From assembly GCA_947259865.1 (NCBI GenBank), contig CAMYNZ010000095.1, positions 1 through 12,916 of the forward strand: a stretch of DNA of 12,916 nt, read 5' to 3'. The notes below the pieces were generated by a model, which was given only the letters and a program-made list of their open reading frames with translations, did not search any database and had not been told where the DNA came from. The translations under genes were made by a program, and so were the position numbers. Each line of letters begins with the position of its first letter. Position 1 is the stretch's first letter. Below, piece by piece: positions 1 through 5,971 of this stretch. Source of the stretch: an uncultured Desulfobacterales bacterium (GTDB taxonomy: Bacteria; Desulfobacterota; Desulfobacteria; Desulfobacterales; G020354645).

Positions 1-12
1 ATGGATTCAAAT

Positions 13-702
13 TCACCGATTTTTGATGGCTGACGTTGCCAGAAAATCTGCCCGTTCATTTCCTTCTAGACCCACATGGCCTTTAACTTTTATTAACTTT
101 ATGTTTTTAAAAGTTGACATCAATTTTTTAATCGACATGATCAATTTCTGATTTTTTTTGGCTTTCCATCCCAGAACCAGGACACCATAGGCATACTTGC
201 TGTCGGTAAAAATCCGCACCGGCAAATCTTTTTTTTTCAGTTCCAGCAGGCCGATTCTGATAGCCTCCAGCTCTGCGACGTTGTTGGTCGCATTACCAAT
301 AAAATTAGATATTTCCTTTTGGTGGCTTCCGAAACGCAGCAGCACTCCAATCCCCGAGGGACCGGGATTTCCGGATGATGCGCCATCCGTATAAATACTG
401 ACGGTATCCTGTCCTTTTGGTTCCTGAGTGTCCGATAGGGATTCAGTGGCCGGCAATTTTTTTTTAAGGGGTGGTGGGCTCGGTGCTGTCTGACTTTCGG
501 TTTGTGAATTGTCGATCGGCCGAACGCTGGTGGAGTGCACCCAATACTCATAATCCTGAGCCAGCTGATATTTGATCAGGTATTTACCATCTTTAACCAT
601 AGGTTTTTCTTCATCATCCACGGCCACCCAAACCTTGTTCTTCTTAAAACGCATCCGTTGCCAGTTGCGCTTGTCTGTGTCCGGTTTCGAATTTTCTGCC
701 AT
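13..702 (-). CDS. rnhA: Ribonuclease HI with an extra N-terminal module
   Basis: Predicted to cut the RNA strand of RNA-DNA hybrids in the cytoplasm. Numbered from the ATG at 702 (229 aa), the RNase H fold fills roughly residues 100-226. It has all expected active-site residues: Asp106 (YTDGASSGNPGP), Glu144 (NNVAELEA), Asp167 (FTDSKYA), His209 (KGHVGLEGN) and Asp219 (ERADFLA). Residues 1-60 form a separate small module, rich in Lys, Trp and Tyr (core FKKNKVWVAVDDE and IKYQLAQDYEYWVH), joined by a Pro/Ser/Thr-rich linker. This does not look like the usual eukaryotic-type hybrid-binding domain, because no GRxxGIY pattern is present. An in-frame GTG at 732 would add 10 residues; neither start has a clear Shine-Dalgarno, and ATG is preferred. 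It lies downstream of the NamZ-like gene on the same strand, about 270 bases away. The RNase H assignment is firm; the role of the N-terminal module is unknown. Confidence 0.93.
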   Translation of the reverse strand: MAENSKPDTDKRNWQRMRFKKNKVWVAVDDEEKPMVKDGKYLIKYQLAQDYEYWVHSTSVRPIDNSQTESQTAPSPPPLKKKLPATESLSDTQEPKGQDTVSIYTDGASSGNPGPSGIGVLLRFGSHQKEISNFIGNATNNVAELEAIRIGLLELKKKDLPVRIFTDSKYAYGVLVLGWKAKKNQKLIMSIKKLMSTFKNIKLIKVKGHVGLEGNERADFLATSAIKNR

Positions 703-795
703 AGTAGCACTGAAATTATTGGCGAAACACACCCTTGGCCCCGTTAAGCGTTCGGGAGAAGCCGCCTCTAAGAGACAGCAGTGTGCATAGTCTTT

Positions 796-841
796 GCCTC
801 GATCAACAAATACAGGGTGCTTGTTACACGATCCTTGAGGC
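796..841. other. Bulged intergenic hairpin
   Basis: The left arm at 796-809 (GCCTC, GATC, AACAA in a row) pairs with three blocks on the right: TTGTT at 821-825, GATC at 830-833 and GAGGC at 837-841. The right arm therefore has 4- and 3-base bulges. It lies between the NamZ-like gene and rnhA, both on the minus strand. No T-run follows it, so it is not a standard terminator. The rest of 703-972 shows no gene and no tRNA. Confidence 0.4.
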
Positions 842-873
842 CTAAAACTCTATGTTAAATATTCCGAATTATC

Positions 874-894
874 AAGAATCCAGCATCCAGTATC
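874..894. repeat. Short degenerate heptamer array (CAGNATC type)
   Basis: Three 7-base units in tandem follow the pattern CAGNATC (AAGAATC, CAGCATC, CAGTATC). This is the same style of intergenic low-copy tandem repeat as the GTTCAAG-type arrays further right, but with a different unit. It is non-coding and lies in the gap between the NamZ-like gene and rnhA. Confidence 0.5.
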
Positions 895-972
895 AGCTCC
901 CTATATTCATACTTTGACCCGTAAACACCCCCAAAGTTTGTGGTTATGGCATTGCCGCTCGCCTGCAAGGGT

Positions 973-2022
973 TTAATATAAATAAAACTTTCGGCTAATT
1001 TTTTTGAATTCATCGAGTTCCGCTTGCCAGGAGGCCGTTATCTCAGCCAAATTCTCACCTGCTTCAACTTGTTTTCGTATCTTTTTGTCGCCGATAATTA
1101 GGTCAATGGGCAGGCGTTTAAATTCATACTCATAGGGTGGCGATTTCCATTCAAACTCACCGCTGTGATTTCGAATGACTGCCTGCAGCAATGTGAGACC
1201 GGCCAGGTATGGCCGGAACTCACGCCGATCGGTGACATGGATTTGGCATCCATGGCAGAGCTGATCTTGCCATTTGTCCGCGGTGGGTTCAAATGCAGTC
1301 TGGCGCAGCTGGGCGCCGGTTAATTCAATACATCCTGCATCTGATAATAACTGTTGCGGATCCACGAAGGGGGCGCCGAAAACTTCAAACGGTTGCGCAG
1401 TACCCCGACCCTCAGAGATATTGGTGCCCTCCCACAATACCTGACCCGGATAAACCATAGCGGATACGGGTGTCGGCAGATTGGGGGAAGGTGGAACCCA
1501 GTGCAGCCCTGTATCCAAGTAATACATCCCGCGGTTCCAGTTTTTCATCGCCACGACTTCGAGGTCGCATCCGATTTCGAATCGACGATTGAAAAGCAGC
1601 GCAAGTTCACCAATGGTCAAGCCATGCCGCATCGGAATCGGGAAGCGCCCTACGAAAGAAGTGCAATCCGGTGCCGTGCAGTTTCCCTCAACAATTTCAC
1701 CACCAATCGGGTTTGGCCGGTCAAGAACCAGTATTTTTTTACCGAAACGTCTGGCGGCTTCCATACAATAGGACATGGTGTAAATAAAAGTATAAACACG
1801 CGTGCCGGCATCTTGCAAATCGATGATGAGCGCGTCTATCGGTTCAAACGTCTGTCGGGTGGGCTTCCGGGTGCGACCATAAAGGCTGAATACCGGCAGC
1901 TGGAGCAGCGGATCAATCGTATCCTCGGACTCGACCATATTGGCTTGCCTGTCTGCCAGAAACCCATGTTGAGGTGAGTATAAGGCCCACAGTTTACCCG
2001 GAATTCGTTGGTTGATCAACAC
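973..2022 (-). CDS. namZ: DUF1343 family protein, NamZ-like exo-beta-N-acetylmuramidase (start abnormal)
   Basis: Members of this family (GH171, founded by Bacillus NamZ) remove terminal MurNAc from peptidoglycan fragments. Family motifs seen, numbered from the GTG at 2022 (349 aa): SPQHGF (16-21), VFSLYG (44-49), DLQDAGTRVYTF (68-79), LDRPNPIGG (100-108), PMRHGLTIGELA (130-141), then VPPSPNLPT and the EGTNISEGRGT block. No signal peptide or membrane segment is visible, so it is probably cytoplasmic and would act in muropeptide recycling, unlike the secreted Bacillus enzyme. The GTG at 2022 is the first standard start in this frame, but it falls inside a conserved region: the frame continues upstream with recognisable family sequence (see 2023-2145), giving about 387 codons, a normal family length. 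The gene may thus use a non-canonical start or have a disabled one. Family assignment is strong; substrate and activity are inferred. Confidence 0.85.
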   Translation of the reverse strand: MLINQRIPGKLWALYSPQHGFLADRQANMVESEDTIDPLLQLPVFSLYGRTRKPTRQTFEPIDALIIDLQDAGTRVYTFIYTMSYCMEAARRFGKKILVLDRPNPIGGEIVEGNCTAPDCTSFVGRFPIPMRHGLTIGELALLFNRRFEIGCDLEVVAMKNWNRGMYYLDTGLHWVPPSPNLPTPVSAMVYPGQVLWEGTNISEGRGTAQPFEVFGAPFVDPQQLLSDAGCIELTGAQLRQTAFEPTADKWQDQLCHGCQIHVTDRREFRPYLAGLTLLQAVIRNHSGEFEWKSPPYEYEFKRLPIDLIIGDKKIRKQVEAGENLAEITASWQAELDEFKKISRKFYLY

Positions 2023-2145
2023 GCGAGCATGGCGAAAATCCTTGCCGATCGAGGCCGGATTGCTTAATAGGCCCAGCCGAAGATCGAAAATCCATTGGGG
2101 GGGTGATTCTAAAAATGTCTCCAGGCCTGTCTTTACTTAAAACAT
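2023..2145 (-). other. In-frame 5' extension of the NamZ-like gene, closed by TAA just after an ATG
   Basis: Reading upstream from the GTG at 2022, the frame stays open for 38 codons (2136-2023). It encodes family-like sequence: LESPPQW, then LRLGLLSNPAS, the usual first beta-strand of DUF1343 proteins. Immediately before these codons is TAA (2137-2139), preceded by TTT and an ATG (2143-2145). The order is therefore ATG-TTT-TAA-GTA-AAG, where homologues would be expected to read straight through. No ATG, GTG or TTG lies between the TAA and the GTG at 2022; the only near-start is CTG at 2122-2124. This could be a one-base nonsense change at codon 3, a rare start codon, or a sequencing error. 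Confidence 0.65.
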
Positions 2146-2293
2146 GATTACTCATAACCTTTGGGGGGTTACAGTCAATTGAAAAGGCAAAACTGTATGT
2201 GGACCCCTTATGCATGAGTTTGCATCTTGCCATGGCGGGACTGATGATTTATGTAGCGACCGTATCAAAAAACTTCCCAGCCCCTAGAATAAT

Positions 2294-2322
2294 GTCAACC
2301 CCTTTTTTTGAAAGGCTTGACA
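2294..2322. promoter_or_regulatory. Imperfect palindrome overlapping the -35 box
   Basis: TGTCAA at 2294-2299 is the reverse complement of TTGACA at 2317-2322. The inner bases also pair partly (CCTTT near 2302 with AAAGG at 2311-2315). A regulator bound here would cover the -35 of the rightward promoter. The leftward TTGACA has no good -10 at 16-18 bases, so it may be an operator arm, not a second promoter. Confidence 0.35.
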
Positions 2323-2345
2323 AAAACGCAAATAAAAAATACAAA
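2317..2345 (+). promoter_or_regulatory. Likely sigma70-type promoter for the ATPase/oxidoreductase operon
   Basis: A perfect -35 TTGACA (2317-2322), a 17-base spacer that is mostly A, and a -10 TACAAA (2340-2345, 4 of 6 consensus matches). Transcription would begin near 2352, leaving a leader of about 65 bases before the TTG start at 2417. It sits in the divergent gap between the NamZ-like gene and the ATPase gene. Confidence 0.55.
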
Positions 2346-2416
2346 TATCGATTGCATTTTAATCGAATCGGTGGTCGCCGATCGGATTTGAGTATCCGTT
2401 ATTTTGGAATTGGATT

Positions 2417-3112
2417 TTGGGCATCAATCTTGAGGGAATCGTTGTCATTGTCGGCAACTACGGTAGCGGTAAGACCGAAGTTTCGATCAGCCTCGCAGCA
2501 AACAAAAGGCGCGAGGGTATCGATGTTAGGGTAGCGGATCTCGATCTTGTCAACCCATATTTCCGGACGCGTGAGGCCCGCAAGCCTTTGAAAGCACTCG
2601 GCATTGACGTTGTATTGCCGGCCGAAAACTATCTTCAGGCCGATCTCCCGATTTTAAATCCCGCCATTGCAGGGATGATCCGCCGGCCGACCCAAATGAC
2701 CATTATTGATGTGGGGGGCGATGATGTTGGCGCCACCGTGCTGGCCAGCCTAGCGGATGCGTTTAGGGGTAAACCCTACCATATGCTTCAGGTTGTCAAC
2801 CCCATGCGCCCGTTTACCGATACCGTGACGGGTTGTATGAAAATTCGCAGGGAGATAGAAGCTGCATCCAAGATGACAATCAACGGCCTGGTCGCTAATC
2901 CCAACCTGATTGATGAAACCAGGCCCCAAGATATCTCTCGCGGATTTGAATTGGTGAAAAATTATTCCAAAAAAAGCGGATTGGGTCTGTATTTCATAGC
3001 CATAACGACGGATTTGTTAACAGAAATCGATGCAAATCAGTTTGAATGCCCTATTTTACCGATCCAAAGACAACTAGTTCCACCCTGGAAAAAAGCCGAA
3101 AAATTATATTGA
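2417..3112 (+). CDS. P-loop ATPase of unknown role, linked to a 2-oxoacid:ferredoxin oxidoreductase
   Basis: A 231-aa soluble protein of the CobQ/MinD/ArsA-like P-loop class. The Walker A is GNYGSGKT (13-20), which has no second lysine early in the loop, so it is not the deviant KGGxGKT form. DLDLVNPYFRTRE (41-53) fits a switch region, and IIDVGGDD (96-103) looks like Walker B. No membrane segment or cysteine cluster is seen. The start is TTG: upstream the frame runs to TAA at 2360-2362 without an ATG or GTG. Its Shine-Dalgarno is weak, so low translation is plausible. The stop codon TGA (3110-3112) overlaps the GAGGAG of the next gene, which points to coupling with the ferredoxin subunit. 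I recall similar proteins beside such oxidoreductases in related bacteria, but know of no established function. A role in cofactor insertion or assembly is only a guess from context. Confidence 0.8.
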   Translation: MGINLEGIVVIVGNYGSGKTEVSISLAANKRREGIDVRVADLDLVNPYFRTREARKPLKALGIDVVLPAENYLQADLPILNPAIAGMIRRPTQMTIIDVGGDDVGATVLASLADAFRGKPYHMLQVVNPMRPFTDTVTGCMKIRREIEAASKMTINGLVANPNLIDETRPQDISRGFELVKNYSKKSGLGLYFIAITTDLLTEIDANQFECPILPIQRQLVPPWKKAEKLY

Positions 3113-3116
3113 GGAG
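3111..3116 (+). promoter_or_regulatory. Shine-Dalgarno of the ferredoxin gene overlapping the ATPase stop codon
   Basis: GAGGAG shares its first two bases with the ATPase TGA stop and lies 9 bases before the ferredoxin ATG at 3126. Ribosomes finishing the ATPase would stop on the next initiation site, so translational coupling is likely. Confidence 0.7.
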
Positions 3117-3125
3117 TTTAACCCT

Positions 3126-3359
3126 ATGGCATATAAACATTTTATCGAAAACGACAGATGCAAAGGTTGTGGGTTGTGCGTGACCGTTTGTCCCAAGAAT
3201 GTTCTGGAGATTTCGGACAAGGTGAATACCAAAGGATATTTCCCGGCATTTCAGGCAAGACCGGATGATTGTATTCACTGTGCCCTGTGCTGTACCATGT
3301 GCCCGGATGTGGCCATAACCATCACCGAGACTGCTGAAGAAAAAACAGAACAGGACTAA
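3126..3359 (+). CDS. 2-oxoacid:ferredoxin oxidoreductase delta subunit, 2[4Fe-4S] ferredoxin (KorD/VorD type)
   Basis: A 77-aa bacterial-type ferredoxin with two CxxCxxCxxxCP motifs: Cys12, 15, 18, 22 followed by Pro23, and Cys49, 52, 55, 59 followed by Pro60. Each set should hold one [4Fe-4S] cluster, and the fourth Cys of one motif normally completes the other cluster. In four-subunit oxidoreductases this subunit passes electrons from the catalytic TPP site to external ferredoxin. The spare Cys56 next to Cys55 is unusual but does not break the motif. The start is set by GAGGAG 9 bases upstream. The next gene begins 15 bases after the stop, so the two are almost certainly co-transcribed. No signal peptide; cytoplasmic. 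Assignment to the oxidoreductase complex rests on both motif and position. Confidence 0.92.
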   Translation: MAYKHFIENDRCKGCGLCVTVCPKNVLEISDKVNTKGYFPAFQARPDDCIHCALCCTMCPDVAITITETAEEKTEQD

Positions 3360-3361
3360 GC

Positions 3362-3366
3362 GGAGG
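3362..3366 (+). promoter_or_regulatory. Shine-Dalgarno that fixes the alpha-subunit start
   Basis: GGAGG lies 8 bases before ATG 3375 but only 2 bases before an in-frame TTG at 3369. The ATG is therefore the real start, and the two-residue longer version is rejected. Confidence 0.75.
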
Positions 3367-3374
3367 TATTGATC

Positions 3375-4445
3375 ATGGCGAAAGTATTGATGAAAGGAAA
3401 CGAAGCCATTGGCGAAGCGGCAATCCGGGCGGGGTGCTTGAACTATTTTGCTTATCCGATTACCCCTCAGTCGGAGGTTGCCGAGTATCTCTCTCGCAGA
3501 TTGCAAGAAGTCGGCGGGGTATTTTTACAGGGCGAAAGCGAAGTTGCGGTGTCGTACATGATTTTAGGTGCTGCAGCTGCCGGGGAGCGGGTTTTTACCA
3601 CCTCTTCAAGCCCGGGTATCAGCCTGATGGGTGAAGGCATCAGTTACATTATCGGTGACCAACTTCCGGCTGTATTTATAAATATTATGCGGGGGGGACC
3701 GGGTTTGGGGGGTATATTGCCATCCCAGGCCGACTATCTGCAGGCAACCAAGGGAATAGGACATGGGGATGGCCGGATGCTTGTCATGGCGCCTGCCAGT
3801 GTGCAGGAAGCCGTCGAAATGGTTATGCGGGCATTTCCGCTGGCTGAAAAATATCGTAATCCGGTGATGATTTTGGGTGACGGACTAATCGGGCAAATGA
3901 TGGAACCGGTTGAATTCAGGGATGACCTTAAAACCGAACCACTCAAGAAGGATGAATGGGCCACCAACGGGATGGATACCCGCAAAAGCAATACCCGCAA
4001 CCTGATTCGGTCACTTTTTTTGGAACCGGAAGTTCTAAACCAGCACAACCTGGTTTTAAAGGCTAAATATGATCGCATGAAAAAAGAAGAGATCCGGTAT
4101 GAAGCCTACAACGCGGAGGCCGAATACAAAGTGTTAATTGTCAGCTACGGCACAATGAGCAGGGTGTGTCGAACTGCCATTGACGAATTAAAAGCCGATG
4201 GATTGGAAGTAGCCATGATAAGACCGCAAATCGTTTTTCCTTTTCCGGAAAAGGCTGTTGAAGAGGCTGCTGCAAAAAATAGTTGCCGGGCAGTGGCAAG
4301 TATTGAAATGAGCATGGGACAGATGGTGGAGGATGTGGAACGATCGGTTAAAGGGAAACGGCCGGTTAGCTGGTATGGAAAATGCGGCGGCGAAGTGCCG
4401 ACGCCGGAAGAAGTCATGGAGGAAATCAGGAAACTGGCGAACTAG
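3375..4445 (+). CDS. vorB: 2-oxoacid:ferredoxin oxidoreductase alpha subunit (VorB/KorA family)
   Basis: Catalytic alpha subunit, 356 aa, of an enzyme that oxidatively decarboxylates a 2-oxoacid to acyl-CoA and reduces ferredoxin. The N-terminal pyrimidine-binding domain (about 1-190) shows YPITPQSE (27-34), the QGESE segment (52-56) with the expected catalytic Glu, SSSPGISLMGEG (77-88) and RGGPGLG (106-112). The C-terminal region (about 250-356) is the transketolase C-like domain II, including MSMGQMVEDV and VPTPEEVMEEI. Overall it closely resembles what I remember of proteins named 3-methyl-2-oxobutanoate dehydrogenase subunit VorB. Those names are transferred by similarity, so branched-chain 2-oxoacid, 2-oxoglutarate or another substrate all remain possible. 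Unlike pyruvate:ferredoxin oxidoreductases fused into one chain, the subunits here are separate genes. It lies between the ferredoxin and the TPP-binding subunit genes. Confidence 0.92.
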   Translation: MAKVLMKGNEAIGEAAIRAGCLNYFAYPITPQSEVAEYLSRRLQEVGGVFLQGESEVAVSYMILGAAAAGERVFTTSSSPGISLMGEGISYIIGDQLPAVFINIMRGGPGLGGILPSQADYLQATKGIGHGDGRMLVMAPASVQEAVEMVMRAFPLAEKYRNPVMILGDGLIGQMMEPVEFRDDLKTEPLKKDEWATNGMDTRKSNTRNLIRSLFLEPEVLNQHNLVLKAKYDRMKKEEIRYEAYNAEAEYKVLIVSYGTMSRVCRTAIDELKADGLEVAMIRPQIVFPFPEKAVEEAAAKNSCRAVASIEMSMGQMVEDVERSVKGKRPVSWYGKCGGEVPTPEEVMEEIRKLAN

Positions 4446-4462
4446 AAAGTTTTAGGACTGGG

Positions 4463-4522
4463 AGAAACGGAGAAACGGTAATCAATTCTTCACCGGCCCA
4501 CCGATTCGCCGGCTCCCCGATT
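4463..4522. repeat. Inverted pair of degenerate octamer repeats between alpha and beta subunit genes
   Basis: Two exact AGAAACGG units (4463-4478) are followed after 12 bases by four related octamers at 4491-4522, of the patterns CACCGGCC, CACCGATT, CGCCGGCT and CCCCGATT. The left array is GG-rich and the right one CC-rich, so the transcript could fold back on itself imperfectly. The gap lies inside an operon, 103 bases long, and ends with AAGGAG (4535-4540) for the next gene. It is non-coding filler with possible RNA structure. Confidence 0.5.
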
Positions 4523-4548
4523 CCAAAAATAAATAAGGAGCAAACACA

Positions 4549-5313
4549 ATGGGGAAAACATTTCAAAAACCGGAAGCCCTCTCTGATCAGATAACCCATT
4601 ACTGTCCCGGTTGCACCCATGGGGTTATTCATCGCCTGGTTGCCGAAGTTATTGACGAATTGGGAATCCGGGGCCGCACGGTAGGTGTTGCACCCGTCGG
4701 CTGTGCGGTTTTGATGTATAATTATTTTACCTTTGACTTTATGGAAGCATCTCATGGTCGTGCCCCGGCCCAGGCAACCGGTATCAAACGGGTGCGGCCC
4801 GACCTGATCGTTTTCACCTACCAGGGAGACGGTGATCTGGCCAGTATCGGGATGGCAGAAATTGTGCATGCCGCCAACCGGGGGGAAAAGTTTACCACTA
4901 TCTTCGTAAACAATGCGGTGTATGGAATGACAGGCGGCCAGATGGCACCGACCACGATGCCGCAACAGCGTACCACAACATCACCCTTCGGCCGTAAGGT
5001 AGAAGATGTCGGAATGCCCATAAAAGTGTCGGAATTGCTGGCATCTTTGCAGACGCCCGCCTATATTAGCAGACAGACAGTACTCAAACCCAAATATATC
5101 AACAGGGCCAAGAAAGCCATCAGGAAAGCCTTTCAATATCAAATTGATGGCACCTGTTTCAGCTTTGTGGAACTCGTGAGCACCTGCCCCACTAACTGGG
5201 GACTTACGCCACTGGAAGCCGTCAAGTGGGCTGAAGAGGAAATGCTTGATTATTATCAACTCGGTGAGCTCAAAACGCCCGAAGGTTCCGCAGCCGAAAG
5301 CACAAAGCACTAG
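4549..5313 (+). CDS. 2-oxoacid:ferredoxin oxidoreductase beta subunit, TPP-binding (KorB/VorA type)
   Basis: The 254-aa subunit that binds the diphosphate end of thiamine pyrophosphate. YCPGC (18-22) near the N-terminus is typical of this subunit, and APVGCAV (48-54) follows. The TPP/Mg signature runs from GDGDLASIG (93-101) to NNAVYGMTGGQMAP (121-134), with the GDG-to-NN spacing of about 28 residues expected for the family. The start ATG has AAGGAG 8 bases upstream. The sequence contains no ferredoxin-type cysteine cluster; the only iron-sulfur subunit here is the separate delta gene. Pairs with the alpha subunit to complete the active site. Substrate cannot be read from the sequence. Confidence 0.93.
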   Translation: MGKTFQKPEALSDQITHYCPGCTHGVIHRLVAEVIDELGIRGRTVGVAPVGCAVLMYNYFTFDFMEASHGRAPAQATGIKRVRPDLIVFTYQGDGDLASIGMAEIVHAANRGEKFTTIFVNNAVYGMTGGQMAPTTMPQQRTTTSPFGRKVEDVGMPIKVSELLASLQTPAYISRQTVLKPKYINRAKKAIRKAFQYQIDGTCFSFVELVSTCPTNWGLTPLEAVKWAEEEMLDYYQLGELKTPEGSAAESTKH

Positions 5314-5393
5314 GCTGAAAGTAAGCGGATAAAACGGTTGTTTGTGTATTTGGGCTTTGAGCGACCCGCATTCAGCGCTAGCAGGAGGATTGA

Positions 5394-5930
5394 ATGCAAA
5401 GCGAAGTCATGTTCGCCGGTTTCGGCGGCCAGGGGATATTATTCAGCGCGAAAATACTTGCGCATGCAGCCATGGAAGAAGGAATGGAGGTAGCATGGGT
5501 ACCCTCTTACGGACCGGAGATGCGAGGCGGCACCGCTTATTGTACGGTAGTGGTGAGTGACCGGCTCATCGGTTCTCCGATCATCAGAAACCCCCTTCAT
5601 CTGGTGGCCATGAACAGGCCTTCTCTGGAAAAATTTGCCCCGACGGTTAAACCGGGTGGTGTAATTTTGATAAACAGCTCCTTGATTTCCATTGACTCCG
5701 GGCGTGAGGATGTCGATGAGCTCAAAGTACCGGTCAATGATATCGCCGTTAAGTTGGGCAGTGTTCGTTCCGCCAATATAATAGCGCTGGCCGCTTTTGT
5801 GGCCCGCAGCAATCTTGTTAAAATTGATACCCTGCGGGAGTGCGTAAAGACAGAGTTCTCCTCAAAGGAAAAGCTGATACCCTTAAACCTGGAGGCTGTC
5901 GAAAAGGGCGCCCAGGCGGCCCGGAAATAG
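5394..5930 (+). CDS. 2-oxoacid:ferredoxin oxidoreductase gamma subunit (KorC/VorC type)
   Basis: A 178-aa gamma subunit of the POR_N/PFO catalytic-gamma family, a structural and CoA-associated part of the complex. The hallmark GFGGQG is at 9-14, followed by SYGPEMRGGTA (48-58) and NRPSLEKF (84-91), all expected in this family, and length is normal. AGGAGG (5383-5388) stands 5 bases before the ATG. With the three preceding genes it makes a complete delta-alpha-beta-gamma set. hisC follows 41 bases later. The gap before this gene (80 bases) shows no clear promoter or terminator. Confidence 0.93.
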   Translation: MQSEVMFAGFGGQGILFSAKILAHAAMEEGMEVAWVPSYGPEMRGGTAYCTVVVSDRLIGSPIIRNPLHLVAMNRPSLEKFAPTVKPGGVILINSSLISIDSGREDVDELKVPVNDIAVKLGSVRSANIIALAAFVARSNLVKIDTLRECVKTEFSSKEKLIPLNLEAVEKGAQAARK

Positions 5931-5942
5931 TCAGAAACATGA

Positions 5943-5955
5943 GAAGTGGTTTCAA
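5943..5955 (+). repeat. Solo copy of the terminal sequence of the 194-bp element
   Basis: GAAGTGGTTTCAA here is an exact 13-base match to the reverse complement of 12866-12878, the outer end of the palindromic element behind guaB. It lies in the short gamma-subunit/hisC gap. It may be a remnant of an excised or decayed copy, or chance; the rest of the element is absent. Confidence 0.35.
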
Positions 5956-5971
5956 TTGAGAATATAAGTTA

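Noticed and set aside
733..972. Search for a tRNA or small RNA gene between rnhA and namZ
   Set aside because: No T-loop motif or cloverleaf could be assembled on either strand; only the bulged hairpin and heptamer repeats remain.
1354..1977. 207-codon plus-strand ORF opposite namZ
   Set aside because: It is the antisense of a strongly conserved coding region; the minus-strand frame carries all DUF1343 motifs.
1994..2233. 79-codon minus-strand ORF over the namZ start region
   Set aside because: It reads the NamZ N-terminal DNA in another frame; the family motifs (SPPQW, LRLGLLSNPAS) are in the NamZ frame, so this is a shadow. Its extra ATGs do not rescue the NamZ start without a frameshift.
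2262..2299. Leftward promoter for namZ using TTGACA at 2294-2299
   Set aside because: No acceptable -10 sequence lies at 16-18 bases, so the hexamer is better explained as an arm of the palindrome.
2199..2534. 111-codon plus-strand ORF spanning the promoter and ATPase start
   Set aside because: It overlaps the Walker A coding region in a different frame and shows no family features.
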